Below are positions 13,757-22,071 of a stretch of DNA of 35,966 bases, piece after piece (position 1 is the stretch's first letter; each line of letters opens with the position of its first letter). A program made the translations under genes and the position numbers. The notes under the pieces are model-generated. The model was not told the origin of the DNA and made no database searches. It saw only the letters and a program-made list of their open reading frames with translations. Origin of the DNA: a bacterium (GTDB lineage: Bacteria > Acidobacteriota > Terriglobia > Terriglobales > Acidobacteriaceae); assembly GCA_026225095.1 (NCBI GenBank), contig JAMFSC010000035.1:1-35966 (forward strand), read 5' to 3'.

Positions 13757-14935
13757 GTGAAGAAGAAGCTTGCGATCCTCGGCTCAACCGGCTCCATCGG
13801 CCACAGCACCCTCTCCATCTGCGAGAGCTTTCCCGACCGCTACGAGGTCGTCTCCCTCGCCGCCGGAACCAACGTCGACTGTGCCCTCGAGCAGTGCATC
13901 CAGTGGACCCCGAAGCTCGTCTCCATGGCCACCGAGCCATGCGCCGCGGCCCTCCTCAAACTCCTGCACCAGGCCGACATCTACGACATCGACGTAGTGT
14001 ACGGCAGCACCGGAGCCACCGCCGTCGCCACCCTCCCCGAAGTCGACTTCGTCGTCTCCGCTATCGTCGGCGTAGCCGGTCTGGAGGCCACCTACGCCGC
14101 GATCTGCGCCGGCAAGACCATCGGCCTCGCCAACAAGGAGTGCCTCGTCGCCGCCGGCGATCTCATCATGGCCGCCGCCCGCAAGCACAACGTCGCTCTC
14201 CTCCCCATCGACTCGGAACACAACGCCGTCCACCAGGCCATGCGCGGCGGAGCCCCCAACGAGGTCCGACAGATCTGGCTCACAGCCTCCGGCGGCCCCT
14301 TTCGCAACACCCCCCTCTCCGAGTTCTCCCACATCACCCCCGCCCAGGCCCTCAAGCACCCAACCTGGACCATGGGCAGGCGCATCACCATCGACTCCGC
14401 CACCATGATGAACAAGGGCTTCGAGGTCATCGAAGCCTGCCGCCTCTTCCATCTCCCCCCCTCCCGCGTCCAGGTCACCGTCCATCCACAGTCGACGGTC
14501 CATTCCCTCGTCGAGTTCGTCGACGGCTCCATCCTCGCGCAGATCTCCGTCACCGACATGCGCCTCCCCATCCTCTACGCCCTCGCCTATCCAGAGCGGC
14601 CCGAATCCGGCCTGACCTTCGATCTCAAGTCACTGAGCCAACTCGACTTCTCTCAACCTGATTTCGCCCGCTTCCCGTGCCTCCGCCTCGCCTACGAGGC
14701 TGCGGAGTCCGGCCAGAGTGCCTGCATCGCCCTCAACGCGGCCGACGAAATCGCCGTGGCCGCCTTTCTTGACGGAAAGATCCCCTTTCTGGGAATCCCC
14801 CGGACCATCGAATCCGTACTGAACAAAACGATCTCCGCCAACCCTTCGTCTATTAGAGATGTGCTGGAGGCCGACCGCCAGGCTCGTATCCTGGCTCAAG
14901 AACTTCTGCCACGTGAAATCTTCGCCCGCGCCTAA
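13757..14935 (+). CDS. dxr: 1-deoxy-D-xylulose-5-phosphate reductoisomerase
   Basis: This is a 392-residue NADPH-dependent enzyme of the methylerythritol phosphate route to isoprenoids, which supplies precursors for UppS. The NADPH loop LGSTGSIG stands at residues 7-14. The metal and substrate region ANKECLV, PIDSEHNAVHQ and the flexible loop TASGGPF are all present, as is the conserved DSATMMNKG helix. The start is GTG at 13757 (VKKKLAIL read with Met); the frame is open further upstream only through the family A repeat and cdsA. No clear Shine-Dalgarno sequence is visible at this GTG and the -10 region is ambiguous. Length and motifs are normal, so function is near certain. Confidence 0.96.
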   Translation: MKKKLAILGSTGSIGHSTLSICESFPDRYEVVSLAAGTNVDCALEQCIQWTPKLVSMATEPCAAALLKLLHQADIYDIDVVYGSTGATAVATLPEVDFVVSAIVGVAGLEATYAAICAGKTIGLANKECLVAAGDLIMAAARKHNVALLPIDSEHNAVHQAMRGGAPNEVRQIWLTASGGPFRNTPLSEFSHITPAQALKHPTWTMGRRITIDSATMMNKGFEVIEACRLFHLPPSRVQVTVHPQSTVHSLVEFVDGSILAQISVTDMRLPILYALAYPERPESGLTFDLKSLSQLDFSQPDFARFPCLRLAYEAAESGQSACIALNAADEIAVAAFLDGKIPFLGIPRTIESVLNKTISANPSSIRDVLEADRQARILAQELLPREIFARA

Positions 14936-14965
14936 CCTGTTTTTACCGCTCTCCGAGGTACCGTT

Positions 14966-16369
14966 TTGTCCCTGTTCGCCCATCTCTCGCCCGCCGCCAT
15001 TCTCGAATTCCTCGTCGTCCTCGGCGTCATGGTCCTCGTCCACGAGTTCGGCCACTTCGCCGTCGCCAAGCTCTGCGGGATCCGCGTTGAGACCTTCTCC
15101 ATCGGAATGGGCAAACGTATCTTCGGCTATCGCCACGGCGACACCGACTACCGTCTCTCGCTCCTCCCGATCGGAGGCTACGTCAAGATGGCTGGCGACA
15201 CCCCTGGGGAAGCTCCCTCCGGCGATCCCGGCGAGTTCAACGCGCATCCCCGCTGGCAACGCATCCTCGTCGCCCTGGCCGGGCCCATCGCCAACTTCAT
15301 CCTCGCCCTCGTCATCATGACTGCGCTCTACATGTTCCATTACGAGCGCCCCGAATACCTCGTCGGAGCAGCCGTCACCGACTACATCCCTGTCAACTCA
15401 CCCGCCGCCAAGGCCGGCCTCAGCAGCGGGGACACTATCGTCCGCTTCGACGATATTCAGAACCCCACCTGGGAAGACATCGCCCTCCGCGCCAGGCTCA
15501 ACCTGAACCAGACCCTCGCCCTCTCCTTCCTCCACGACGGCAAGCGCATCGACACCACCGTTCCCATCGAGACCAACGGACCCGTCGACAAGCTCACCCT
15601 CGAATCTCTCCTCGAGACCGTCGGCCTCGATCCCCGCATCCAGACCGGCCCCATCCAGATCATCGACGTCAGCGCCGGGACCCCGGCCCAGCGCGCAGGC
15701 CTCAAGGCCAACGACACCATCGCCGCCCTCGACGGCATCGGCGTTCACTCCCAACCCGCACTCGCCGCCTACGTACAGGATCAGGCCAAGGCCCAGGCAG
15801 GAACCCAGACAAAAGACCAGGCCGCAAAGCCGATCCTCCTCTCCCTCGTCCGCAACGGTCAGCCCAGCACCGTCCAACTCATCCCCGAGATGACCGAGCA
15901 GCAGGGCATCAAGGCCTACCGTATCGGCATCCGCATCGCCCAGCCGCCCGTCGTGGTCGAGAAGCTTCCCTTCGCCCGCGCCGCGCAGGAGTCCTGGACC
16001 TTCTTCGCCAAAAACTCCCTGCTCATCCGCGATGTCCTCAAGGGCATGTTCACCCGTCGCGTCTCCACGAAGGAACTCTCCGGCCCCATCGGCATCGGCG
16101 AGCAGGTCCACGAAGCCTTCGAAACTCACGAAGCCACCCCCGTCGTGGCTCTGATGGCAGGCATCTCCATCAACCTCGCCATCTTCAACCTCCTTCCCTT
16201 CCCCATCCTCGACGGAGGCATGATCCTCTTCCTCGCCATCGAAAGCCTCTTCCAGCGCGACATCAACCAGGTCGCGAAGGAGCGCATCTACCAGGCCGCC
16301 TTCGTCTGCCTCCTCTGCTTCGCCGCCTTCGTCATCTTCAACGACCTCACGAAACTAGCCGCTCGCTAG
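14966..16369 (+). CDS. rseP: RIP metalloprotease RseP-type (site-2 protease)
   Basis: This is a 467-residue intramembrane zinc protease. The active-site motif HEFGH (H26, E27, H30) lies in the first membrane helix, and the third ligand motif is in the C-terminal part (NLLPFPILDGG). Two PDZ domains lie between (about 135-215, with PAAKAGLSSGDTIV, and about 215-300, with PAQRAGLKANDTIA). Members cut anti-sigma factors or leftover signal peptides within the membrane. The start is TTG at 14966, with GAGG 7 nt upstream; the gene begins 30 nt after dxr and is probably in the same operon. The order uppS-cdsA-dxr-rseP is classical. The target anti-sigma factor is not in the window. Confidence 0.95.
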   Translation: MSLFAHLSPAAILEFLVVLGVMVLVHEFGHFAVAKLCGIRVETFSIGMGKRIFGYRHGDTDYRLSLLPIGGYVKMAGDTPGEAPSGDPGEFNAHPRWQRILVALAGPIANFILALVIMTALYMFHYERPEYLVGAAVTDYIPVNSPAAKAGLSSGDTIVRFDDIQNPTWEDIALRARLNLNQTLALSFLHDGKRIDTTVPIETNGPVDKLTLESLLETVGLDPRIQTGPIQIIDVSAGTPAQRAGLKANDTIAALDGIGVHSQPALAAYVQDQAKAQAGTQTKDQAAKPILLSLVRNGQPSTVQLIPEMTEQQGIKAYRIGIRIAQPPVVVEKLPFARAAQESWTFFAKNSLLIRDVLKGMFTRRVSTKELSGPIGIGEQVHEAFETHEATPVVALMAGISINLAIFNLLPFPILDGGMILFLAIESLFQRDINQVAKERIYQAAFVCLLCFAAFVIFNDLTKLAAR

Positions 16370-16415
16370 CCATACGGTACCCAACTCCGGGCTAAGCCGT
16401 GGGAGTGCATCGCGA

Positions 16416-17354
16416 CTAACTTGGGTTGCAGCGATCACGCGACCTGCGGGTGGCCAGTAATCCGGTCGGAAGGTCAATGCAGATCCGCTTTACGATCGAC
16501 CCAGAGCGTTTGGAGACCTTGAACCAGGCAATCACGCCGAGCGGGAACATCACAAAAACCGAAACCAGACGCGATGTCCAGAGGATGTTCGCAATCATCC
16601 AGCGTTTGCCTGTCGCATCCACGAAGACAGTGCCCAGCGACGAGGGAGCGATCACCAGGAGATTTCCCGACGCGGAGAGTAAGTAAAATAAAATAGCCGA
16701 ATGCCACTGACCTGGGCGCGATGAGATGGTCTCTCGGTTTCGAAGATACACCGCGAAGAGTTGGTAGAACAGATATGTGGTGAGGAGCCAACCCAGGAAG
16801 TTGCTGATCGGCACTCCAAAATAGAAGCCGCCATCTCGCCACACCCAACCGCGATCGATGTCGGCCCAGACTGCTTCCATCGAAAGGTCCCACGCTGTCA
16901 TCACGCAGCTGGCCAACAGAGGCATCAGGACGATTCTTCTACCCCAGAGCAACTTCTCTTCCCCTCCGAAGAGTGCAAGGCCGACAATCCACGAGATGTA
17001 ACTCATCCCGACATATGCGAGAGCAAGCATCATCGGAAGGCCCCCAATCATCGGTCCCATCAGGCTGGTAAATCTGTAATGCCCGAACGGAAAGCCTGCT
17101 CGCAAGCTCACGCTTTCAAAGAAGGTTGCAACCCCAAGACATAAACCGACGAACACGAGGATGCCGCGTGTACCGTAAATGCGTGCCCCATGGATGACGG
17201 TGAAAACCGCGGGGGGAAGCACATGGAAGGCGACGATGAAAACGTTGGGCACCCTTCCGGCGAAGAGCTGGAGAACCCTGCCGATCAGGTAGAGAACGAA
17301 CAGTATCGATAGCCAAAGCCGGCTCGGATTCTTTTTCATCGCATTCAGCGGCAC
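16416..17354 (-). CDS. Carotenoid biosynthesis protein (CruF/DUF422 family)
   Basis: This is a 312-residue integral membrane protein with about eight hydrophobic segments. The block FPFGHYRFTSLMGPM, followed by a Gly-Pro-rich helix (GGLPMMLALAYVGMSY) and later WDLSMEAV and GVPISNFLGW, is characteristic of the family that includes the hydratase CruF, which adds water to the psi-end of acyclic carotenoids. The start is GTG at 17354: TAAATT ends 6 nt upstream and no ribosome-binding site is seen, so it is probably leaderless; an ATG five codons later is possible. It converges with rseP. No other carotenoid gene is in the window. Base composition is a little less C-rich at third positions than in the neighbours. 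The exact carotenoid substrate cannot be told. Confidence 0.82.
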   Translation of the reverse strand: MPLNAMKKNPSRLWLSILFVLYLIGRVLQLFAGRVPNVFIVAFHVLPPAVFTVIHGARIYGTRGILVFVGLCLGVATFFESVSLRAGFPFGHYRFTSLMGPMIGGLPMMLALAYVGMSYISWIVGLALFGGEEKLLWGRRIVLMPLLASCVMTAWDLSMEAVWADIDRGWVWRDGGFYFGVPISNFLGWLLTTYLFYQLFAVYLRNRETISSRPGQWHSAILFYLLSASGNLLVIAPSSLGTVFVDATGKRWMIANILWTSRLVSVFVMFPLGVIAWFKVSKRSGSIVKRICIDLPTGLLATRRSRDRCNPS

Positions 17355-17432
17355 AGGTGAAATTTACCCAGGTGCGAGGGGGAGTGGCCGATCAATCGAT
17401 CGTTCGGAAGCTGACTGCAACCATCCGGGGCC

Positions 17433-17508
17433 GAAGAAGAAATAGAAGAAGAAATAAAAGGAGCCACAGACTGCACCCGACCCATCTTACGCGGCGGCTC
17501 GCTACCGC
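17433..17508 (-). terminator. Possible terminator region after proline dehydrogenase
   Basis: On the minus strand a weak GCGG/CCGC stem spans the stop codon (17494-17508), and about 30 nt further a pyrimidine tract (complement of 17433-17461) follows. The stem and tract are too far apart for a typical intrinsic terminator, so the call is weak. Confidence 0.25.
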
Positions 17509-18416
17509 TTAAAGAAGTTCTTCAGCAGGAACAACACGTTGGCTGGCCTCTCCGCGAGCCTCCGCATGAAGTATGGGTACCACTCAGTACCAAACGGGAT
17601 ATACACCCTTACCCCAAAGCCCTCAGCCACCAGCCTCCGCTGCAGGTCGCGCCGTATTCCATAGAGCGTCTGGAACTCAAACGCCGTCTTAGCCACCCCG
17701 CGCTCCGCGACAAACCGGCGGAGCGAGTTCACGATCGCCTCATCATGCGTCGCAATCCCGCAGAACACCGGCGACGTCACCATCCGCTCCATCAGCTTCA
17801 GATAGTTCCGGTCTACATCCGCCTTCTCCGGATAGGCAATCTCCGCGGGCTCCTTGTAAGCCCCCTTGCACAACCGGATGCGAATCCCCTGCCCCAGCAG
17901 GCGTTCCGCATCCACCTGCGTCCGCAGAAGGTAGGCCTGCAGCACCGTCCCAACCCGCCCCGGCCATCGCACATGCAGCCTCTCGGTCATCGCAAGCGTC
18001 GCCTCCGTCAGGTTAGAGCCCTCCATGTCGATCCGCACAAACGACCCTGCCCGGTCCGCCCGCTCCGCCATCCCGGCCACAATCCGCTCCGCCAGGCCCG
18101 GATCAAAGTCCATCCCCATCTGCGTCAGCTTCACGCTCACATTGGCATTCAGCCCACGGGCCTCGATCGCATCCAGCAGCTCGAAGTAGATCGCCGCGCT
18201 CTTCCGGGCCTCCGCCTCAGTTGCTACGCTCTCACCCAGCGAGTCCAGCGAAGCGGCGATTCCCTCACGGTTCAGATGTTCGCAAGCCGCGAGTGCCTCG
18301 GCCACGGTCATCCCCGCAACAAAGCGGCTTGACATGGCCCGTCCCATCGCAGACCGCTCCGAAAACGCGCGGATCGACTGGTTCGTCGAAAGCGCAATAA
18401 AAAACGAACGCAACAT
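17502..18416 (-). CDS. Proline dehydrogenase (monofunctional)
   Basis: This is a 304-residue FAD-dependent TIM-barrel enzyme that oxidises proline to pyrroline-5-carboxylate. Family motifs are in place: VSVKLTQMG, VRIDMEGS, AYLLRTQVDAERL, RLCKGAYKEP, EFQTLYGIRRDLQ, and the C-terminal RVYIPFGTEWYPYFMRRLAERP, which carries the paired arginines that hold the proline carboxylate. It lacks the P5C dehydrogenase half of long PutA proteins, so a separate aldehyde dehydrogenase would be needed; none is nearby. The ATG at 18416 is chosen over a TTG one codon earlier; GGGGGA lies about 7 nt upstream as a weak ribosome-binding site. It follows the glycosyltransferase gene on the same strand by 63 nt and may be co-transcribed with it. 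Confidence 0.94.
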   Translation of the reverse strand: MLRSFFIALSTNQSIRAFSERSAMGRAMSSRFVAGMTVAEALAACEHLNREGIAASLDSLGESVATEAEARKSAAIYFELLDAIEARGLNANVSVKLTQMGMDFDPGLAERIVAGMAERADRAGSFVRIDMEGSNLTEATLAMTERLHVRWPGRVGTVLQAYLLRTQVDAERLLGQGIRIRLCKGAYKEPAEIAYPEKADVDRNYLKLMERMVTSPVFCGIATHDEAIVNSLRRFVAERGVAKTAFEFQTLYGIRRDLQRRLVAEGFGVRVYIPFGTEWYPYFMRRLAERPANVLFLLKNFFKR

Positions 18417-18479
18417 CAAGCATCCCCCACCCGCAGAACAGACTTCATCCAGTTTAGGGCAAACCGGGACAGTCCTGTC

Positions 18480-19322
18480 TCAGCTCCGCGCCGAGCGGCC
18501 CGCAGCCGCATGCCGCTGCACGTCCATCTTGGCGATGGCATCGTCATACTTCCCGGTCAGGAAGTTCCAACGGATCAAGACGATCTCCTCGAGCATCTTC
18601 ATGCCGTCCTTCAAATAGCTGATCCGGCTCCGTTCATCATGGCCCCAGCTCACCGGAACCTCCTGAACGACCATATTCAGCTTTCGCGCCAGGAAAAGAA
18701 TCTCCGGATCGAAGCCCCAGCGCTCAATCCTCTGCAACCGGAAGATCACCTGCGCCGAAGCCTTTGTAAATGCCTTGAAACCGCACTGCGTGTCCTTGAA
18801 GGGGAGCCCCATCGCCATCCGCGTTACCGCATTGAAGCAGCGTCCAAAGAATCTCCGGTAGATTGGCTGATGAGTGGTCTGTCGCGTCTTGTCCAGCCAC
18901 CGCGAACCGATCGCGATATCCGCCCCGCCATGAATCGCCGCAACCAGCAACTCCGCCTCTTCCATCGGGGCCGAAAGATCAGCGTCGGTAAACATCACGA
19001 TGTCCCCGGCCGCCTGCAAAAGCCCGTTCCGGACGCTGTATCCCTTCCCGCGATTCCCAGGGTTCCGCACCAACCTCAGTCGCGGATACATCGTCATCCA
19101 GTGCTCTACAATCGACGCCGTCCCATCCTGCGACCCATCGTCCACGACCAGTACCTCTGCATCCCAGCCCATGTCCTGGACACAAGACATCACCCGATCG
19201 AGCGTTCGTTCGATCCGCGCGCTCTCGTTGTAAGCAGGAATCACGATACTGAGTTTGGGTGGTGGCACTTCGATCGCCGAGCCTTCTTCCCTGCCCCAAG
19301 GGGTCAATCCACCTCTGGACAC
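18480..19322 (-). CDS. Family 2 glycosyltransferase (dolichyl-phosphate glucosyltransferase-like)
   Basis: This is a 280-residue GT2 enzyme. The GT-A fold begins with LSIVIPAYNESARI, the nucleotide-binding Asp pair is VVDDGSQDGT, the metal-binding DxD-type motif is FTDADLSAP, and further conserved parts are GNRGKGYSVRNG, GSRWLDKT and DTQCGFKAF. The last is typical of polyprenyl/dolichyl-phosphate hexosyltransferases of the DPG type, which charge a lipid carrier at the cytoplasmic face. No C-terminal membrane helices are present. The start is GTG at 19322, with TATGAT ending 8 nt upstream and no ribosome-binding site, so it is probably leaderless. Its product could use an undecaprenyl-type carrier as sugar acceptor, but the sugar is unknown. 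Confidence 0.88.
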   Translation of the reverse strand: MSRGGLTPWGREEGSAIEVPPPKLSIVIPAYNESARIERTLDRVMSCVQDMGWDAEVLVVDDGSQDGTASIVEHWMTMYPRLRLVRNPGNRGKGYSVRNGLLQAAGDIVMFTDADLSAPMEEAELLVAAIHGGADIAIGSRWLDKTRQTTHQPIYRRFFGRCFNAVTRMAMGLPFKDTQCGFKAFTKASAQVIFRLQRIERWGFDPEILFLARKLNMVVQEVPVSWGHDERSRISYLKDGMKMLEEIVLIRWNFLTGKYDDAIAKMDVQRHAAAGRSARS

Positions 19323-19330
19323 AGGGGTTG

Positions 19331-19360
19331 ATCATACTCGAACAGATCGATCCTTCACAA
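19331..19360 (-). promoter_or_regulatory. Promoter for the family 2 glycosyltransferase gene
   Basis: On the minus strand TTGTGA (complement of 19355-19360) and TATGAT (complement of 19331-19336) are 18 nt apart. The -10 ends 8 nt before the GTG start, predicting a leaderless mRNA. Confidence 0.5.
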
Positions 19361-19503
19361 CCCGGCGCGACATGCTGATCATCCCAATAATTCTTCCCCA
19401 GTCCGATCCGGGAACTCCGCCCCCGGAATTTCTTGCACGGCCACCATCCATGTCCAAGACGCCGATAGAGCCTCGCCGCCCATCCTGCTAAACTCGTCAC
19501 ACC

Positions 19504-20589
19504 ATGCCGGAAGACCGTCCACAGAGCCCGCCGCCGCCCCCTCCCATCCCACCCCAGGCCACCGGATTCGCCGGTCAGTCCTACGCCACCGGCTTCTACC
19601 CCAATCCCGCCATGCAGGGCTATCCTGCGCAGCCATATCCGCGCCCCGCCTACGCCGGATTCCCAGGCTACCCGCTCGCCCCACCGACCCGCCGATCGCC
19701 GTGGTTCTGGGTCGCTGTCATCGTGGGAACCGTCGGCGCCGTCGTCCTGCTCGCGTCCGCCATGATCTGGTCCGCCATGCGCAACTTCGGCGGCACCACC
19801 ACCGCCGCCTTCGGAGTCAACTCCATCGCCGTCCTCGATATCGATGGCGTTATCCTGGACGCCGATAAGGTCGACACTCAGCTTCGCAAGTTCGGCGACG
19901 ACAGCTCGATCAAAGCCATCATCCTCCACATCAACTCCCCCGGCGGAGGCGCCGCAGCCTCACAGGAGATCTACCACGAAGTCCTCCGCGTCCGGCAGGA
20001 GAAGCACAAGAAGATCGTCGCATCCGTAGAATCGGTCGGAGCCTCCGGCGCCTACTACATCGCCAGCGCCTGCGACCGCATCTACGCCAACGACGCATCC
20101 GTTGTCGGCTCCATCGGCGTCATCATGGAGTGGACCAACTACGGGGACCTGATGCGCTGGGCCAAGCTGAAGAGCGTCATCATCCACGCCGGTGAACTCA
20201 AGGACGCGGGCGATCCCTCCCGCGAGATGACTCCCAAGGAACAGGCCTACTTCCAGTCCCTCGTCGATAACATGTACAGCCAGTTCGTCCACGACGTCGC
20301 CACGGGACGACACACCACCGACGACAAGATCCGCCCCCTCGCCACCGGTCAGGTCTGGACTGGCCAGCAATCCGTCTCACTTGGCCTGATCGACAAGATC
20401 GGCGGCTACCGCATCGCACTGATGGATACGGCACGCGACGTCGGTATCTCCGGCGAGCCCAACGTCGTCCGCCCCGCCTCTGCCAGGAAGGGTCTTGCGG
20501 CCCTGCTCAGCGGAGACGCCGATAGTCTCTTCCCCAATCCCGGTAACGTTCTCAATCAAGCGCCTGGCTTCTATTTCATGTGGAGGTAG
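19504..20589 (+). CDS. sppA: Signal peptide peptidase SppA-type serine protease
   Basis: This is a 361-residue protein of the short SppA (67K-half) kind. An unusual cytoplasmic N-terminus of about 65 residues is rich in Pro, Tyr and Gly (many P-x-Y and G-Y-P units). One membrane segment follows (about 66-90). The S49 protease domain holds the nucleophile S181 (GASGAYYIA) and the general-base K233 (GELKDAG). Related elements INSPGGG and GSIGVIM are also present. The family degrades cleaved signal peptides in the membrane and oligomerises outside the membrane. TAAACT (19489-19494) ends 9 nt before the ATG, with no Shine-Dalgarno sequence, so leaderless initiation is likely. It diverges from the glycosyltransferase gene. 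Confidence 0.93.
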   Translation: MPEDRPQSPPPPPPIPPQATGFAGQSYATGFYPNPAMQGYPAQPYPRPAYAGFPGYPLAPPTRRSPWFWVAVIVGTVGAVVLLASAMIWSAMRNFGGTTTAAFGVNSIAVLDIDGVILDADKVDTQLRKFGDDSSIKAIILHINSPGGGAAASQEIYHEVLRVRQEKHKKIVASVESVGASGAYYIASACDRIYANDASVVGSIGVIMEWTNYGDLMRWAKLKSVIIHAGELKDAGDPSREMTPKEQAYFQSLVDNMYSQFVHDVATGRHTTDDKIRPLATGQVWTGQQSVSLGLIDKIGGYRIALMDTARDVGISGEPNVVRPASARKGLAALLSGDADSLFPNPGNVLNQAPGFYFMWR

Positions 20590-20746
20590 AGTCCGAAGAG
20601 ACAGCGAGCCTTTCCCTGGCACGCCCAGCGCGAGTGAAATGTTGTTTCATCTCATCAACTCCTGTCGATACCGCAACTTGGAACTTAAAACTGGATTATC
20701 CGTCTACAATCAGACATATGTCCAACACCCCGGACCGGAGCCGCTC

Positions 20747-21082
20747 ATGACCAAAGCTGACCTCGTCGACAAAGTAACCTCTCTCGGCGATCTCACCCGA
20801 CGCGACGGAGAAGTCATCGTCGACACCATGTTCGAGTCCGTCATCGGTGCCCTCAGGGCCGACGACAAGGTCGAGATCCGCGGCTTTGGCAGCTTCCGCA
20901 CACGCAAGCGCAATCCGCGGATCGGGCGCAATCCCAAGACCGGAGCGCGCGTCGACGTCCCCGCCAAGCGTGTTCCCTTCTTCAAGCCCGCCAAGGAGCT
21001 TCGCGACCTCGTCAACTCCGAAGCCAAGGCCCGCACCGAATCCGATAACCATGTCGACCCCCACCACCCTCCCCCCATGTAG
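20747..21082 (+). CDS. HU/IHF-family DNA-binding protein
   Basis: This is a 111-residue histone-like protein that bends DNA. The family signature region GFGSFRTRKRNPRIGRNP is intact, followed by VPAKRVPFFKPAKELRDLV. A tail of about 15 residues rich in His and Pro (ending DPHHPPPM) extends past the usual end of HU. The ATG at 20747 is chosen because translation from there gives the canonical N-terminus MTKADLVDKV and CGGAG lies just upstream; the frame is open further 5' but through non-conserved sequence. TACAAT at 20705-20710 is the likely -10, giving a leader of about 30 nt. A perfect 8-bp inverted repeat follows the stop codon. Confidence 0.94.
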   Translation: MTKADLVDKVTSLGDLTRRDGEVIVDTMFESVIGALRADDKVEIRGFGSFRTRKRNPRIGRNPKTGARVDVPAKRVPFFKPAKELRDLVNSEAKARTESDNHVDPHHPPPM

Positions 21083-21088
21083 GCTCGC

Positions 21089-21113
21089 ATAACGCGTCGC
21101 TCCCTCGCGTTAT
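21089..21113. terminator. Inverted repeat after the HU gene, possible terminator or mRNA 3' hairpin
   Basis: ATAACGCG (21089-21096) and CGCGTTAT (21106-21113) form a perfect 8-bp stem with a 9-nt loop, 7 nt after the stop codon. The following bases are C-rich, not U-rich, so it is not a canonical intrinsic terminator. Confidence 0.4.
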
Positions 21114-21270
21114 CCCCCAGCCGTTTTCGAGACCCTCGCATCCCTTCGTCTGAAATCTTAGAGATCTGGCTCGGCACACAATCGCCAGGATCGATGCAGA
21201 TCACCTCATCTCCTTGATTGCCCCTTCCTCATTGGCGATTCCTCCGCCCTGACGTATCCTGTCTCCACAC

Positions 21271-22071
21271 ATGACCCCAACTACACCAGCGGTCGTCACC
21301 ACCGGTCTCACCCGCCGTTTCGGCGACTTCACCGCCGTTCAGGAAGTCAATCTCTCCGTCGCTCCAGGCCAGTTCTTCGGCTTCCTTGGACCCAACGGCG
21401 CTGGCAAGTCGACCACGATCAAGATGCTCACCGGCCTCCTCGCCCCCACCTCCGGCAGCATCCACATCCTCGGCCTTGACACCACCGCAAGCCCCCTCGA
21501 AGTCAAGCGTCAGATCGGTGTCGTCCCAGAAGGACTTGCCCTCTTCGGCCGTCTCACCGGCTCCGAGTACCTCAAATTCGTAGGCCAGATGTACGGCCTC
21601 GATAAGGTCCTCACCGCCCAGCGCACCGCCGAACTGCTCGACTTCATGTCGCTCGCCTCCGAGCCCAAAAAGCTCATCACCGACTACTCCCACGGCATGC
21701 AGAAGAAGCTCGCCCTCGCCGCCGCCGTCATCCACGGGCCCAAAATCCTCTTCCTCGACGAACCCTTCGAGGGGGTCGACGCCATCGCCGCCGGAACCCT
21801 CAAGGCAATGCTCCAGGGCATGATCGCCCGTGGAGCCACCATCTTCCTCACCTCCCACGTCCTCGAGATCGTCGAGCGTCTCTGCACCCACATCGCCATC
21901 ATCGACAAGGGACGCCTCATCACCCACGGCTCCCTCGAAGACCTCCGCGCCGGCGTGGCGACCGCCTCGAACGGCTCCCGCCACCTCACCCTCGAAGAGA
22001 TCTTCATCCAGGTCGTCGGCTCCCAGCACACCGCCGACGCCCCCGCCCGCGAGCTCACATGGCTGGGCTAG
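21271..22071 (+). CDS. ABC transporter ATP-binding protein
   Basis: This is a 266-residue ABC ATPase. Walker A is GPNGAGKST (40-48), Walker B ILFLDEPFEG, and the switch His is in LTSHVLEI. The signature motif is YSHGMQKK in place of LSGGQ, a variant common among ATPases of ABC-2 type export and gliding-like systems. TATCCT (21255-21260) ends 10 nt before the ATG with no ribosome-binding site, so a leaderless mRNA is likely. Its 3' end overlaps the permease gene by 13 nt, so the two are translated from one mRNA and form one transporter. The substrate cannot be told. Confidence 0.93.
   Translation: MTPTTPAVVTTGLTRRFGDFTAVQEVNLSVAPGQFFGFLGPNGAGKSTTIKMLTGLLAPTSGSIHILGLDTTASPLEVKRQIGVVPEGLALFGRLTGSEYLKFVGQMYGLDKVLTAQRTAELLDFMSLASEPKKLITDYSHGMQKKLALAAAVIHGPKILFLDEPFEGVDAIAAGTLKAMLQGMIARGATIFLTSHVLEIVERLCTHIAIIDKGRLITHGSLEDLRAGVATASNGSRHLTLEEIFIQVVGSQHTADAPARELTWLG

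Noticed and set aside
20495..20746. 5' extension of the HU frame
   Set aside because: It overlaps the sppA 3' end and the likely HU promoter; the HU family starts at MTKADLVDKV (20747).
21089..21113. Intrinsic terminator of the HU gene as a firm call
   Set aside because: The stem is perfect but no U-run follows, so it is only listed as a possible 3' hairpin.
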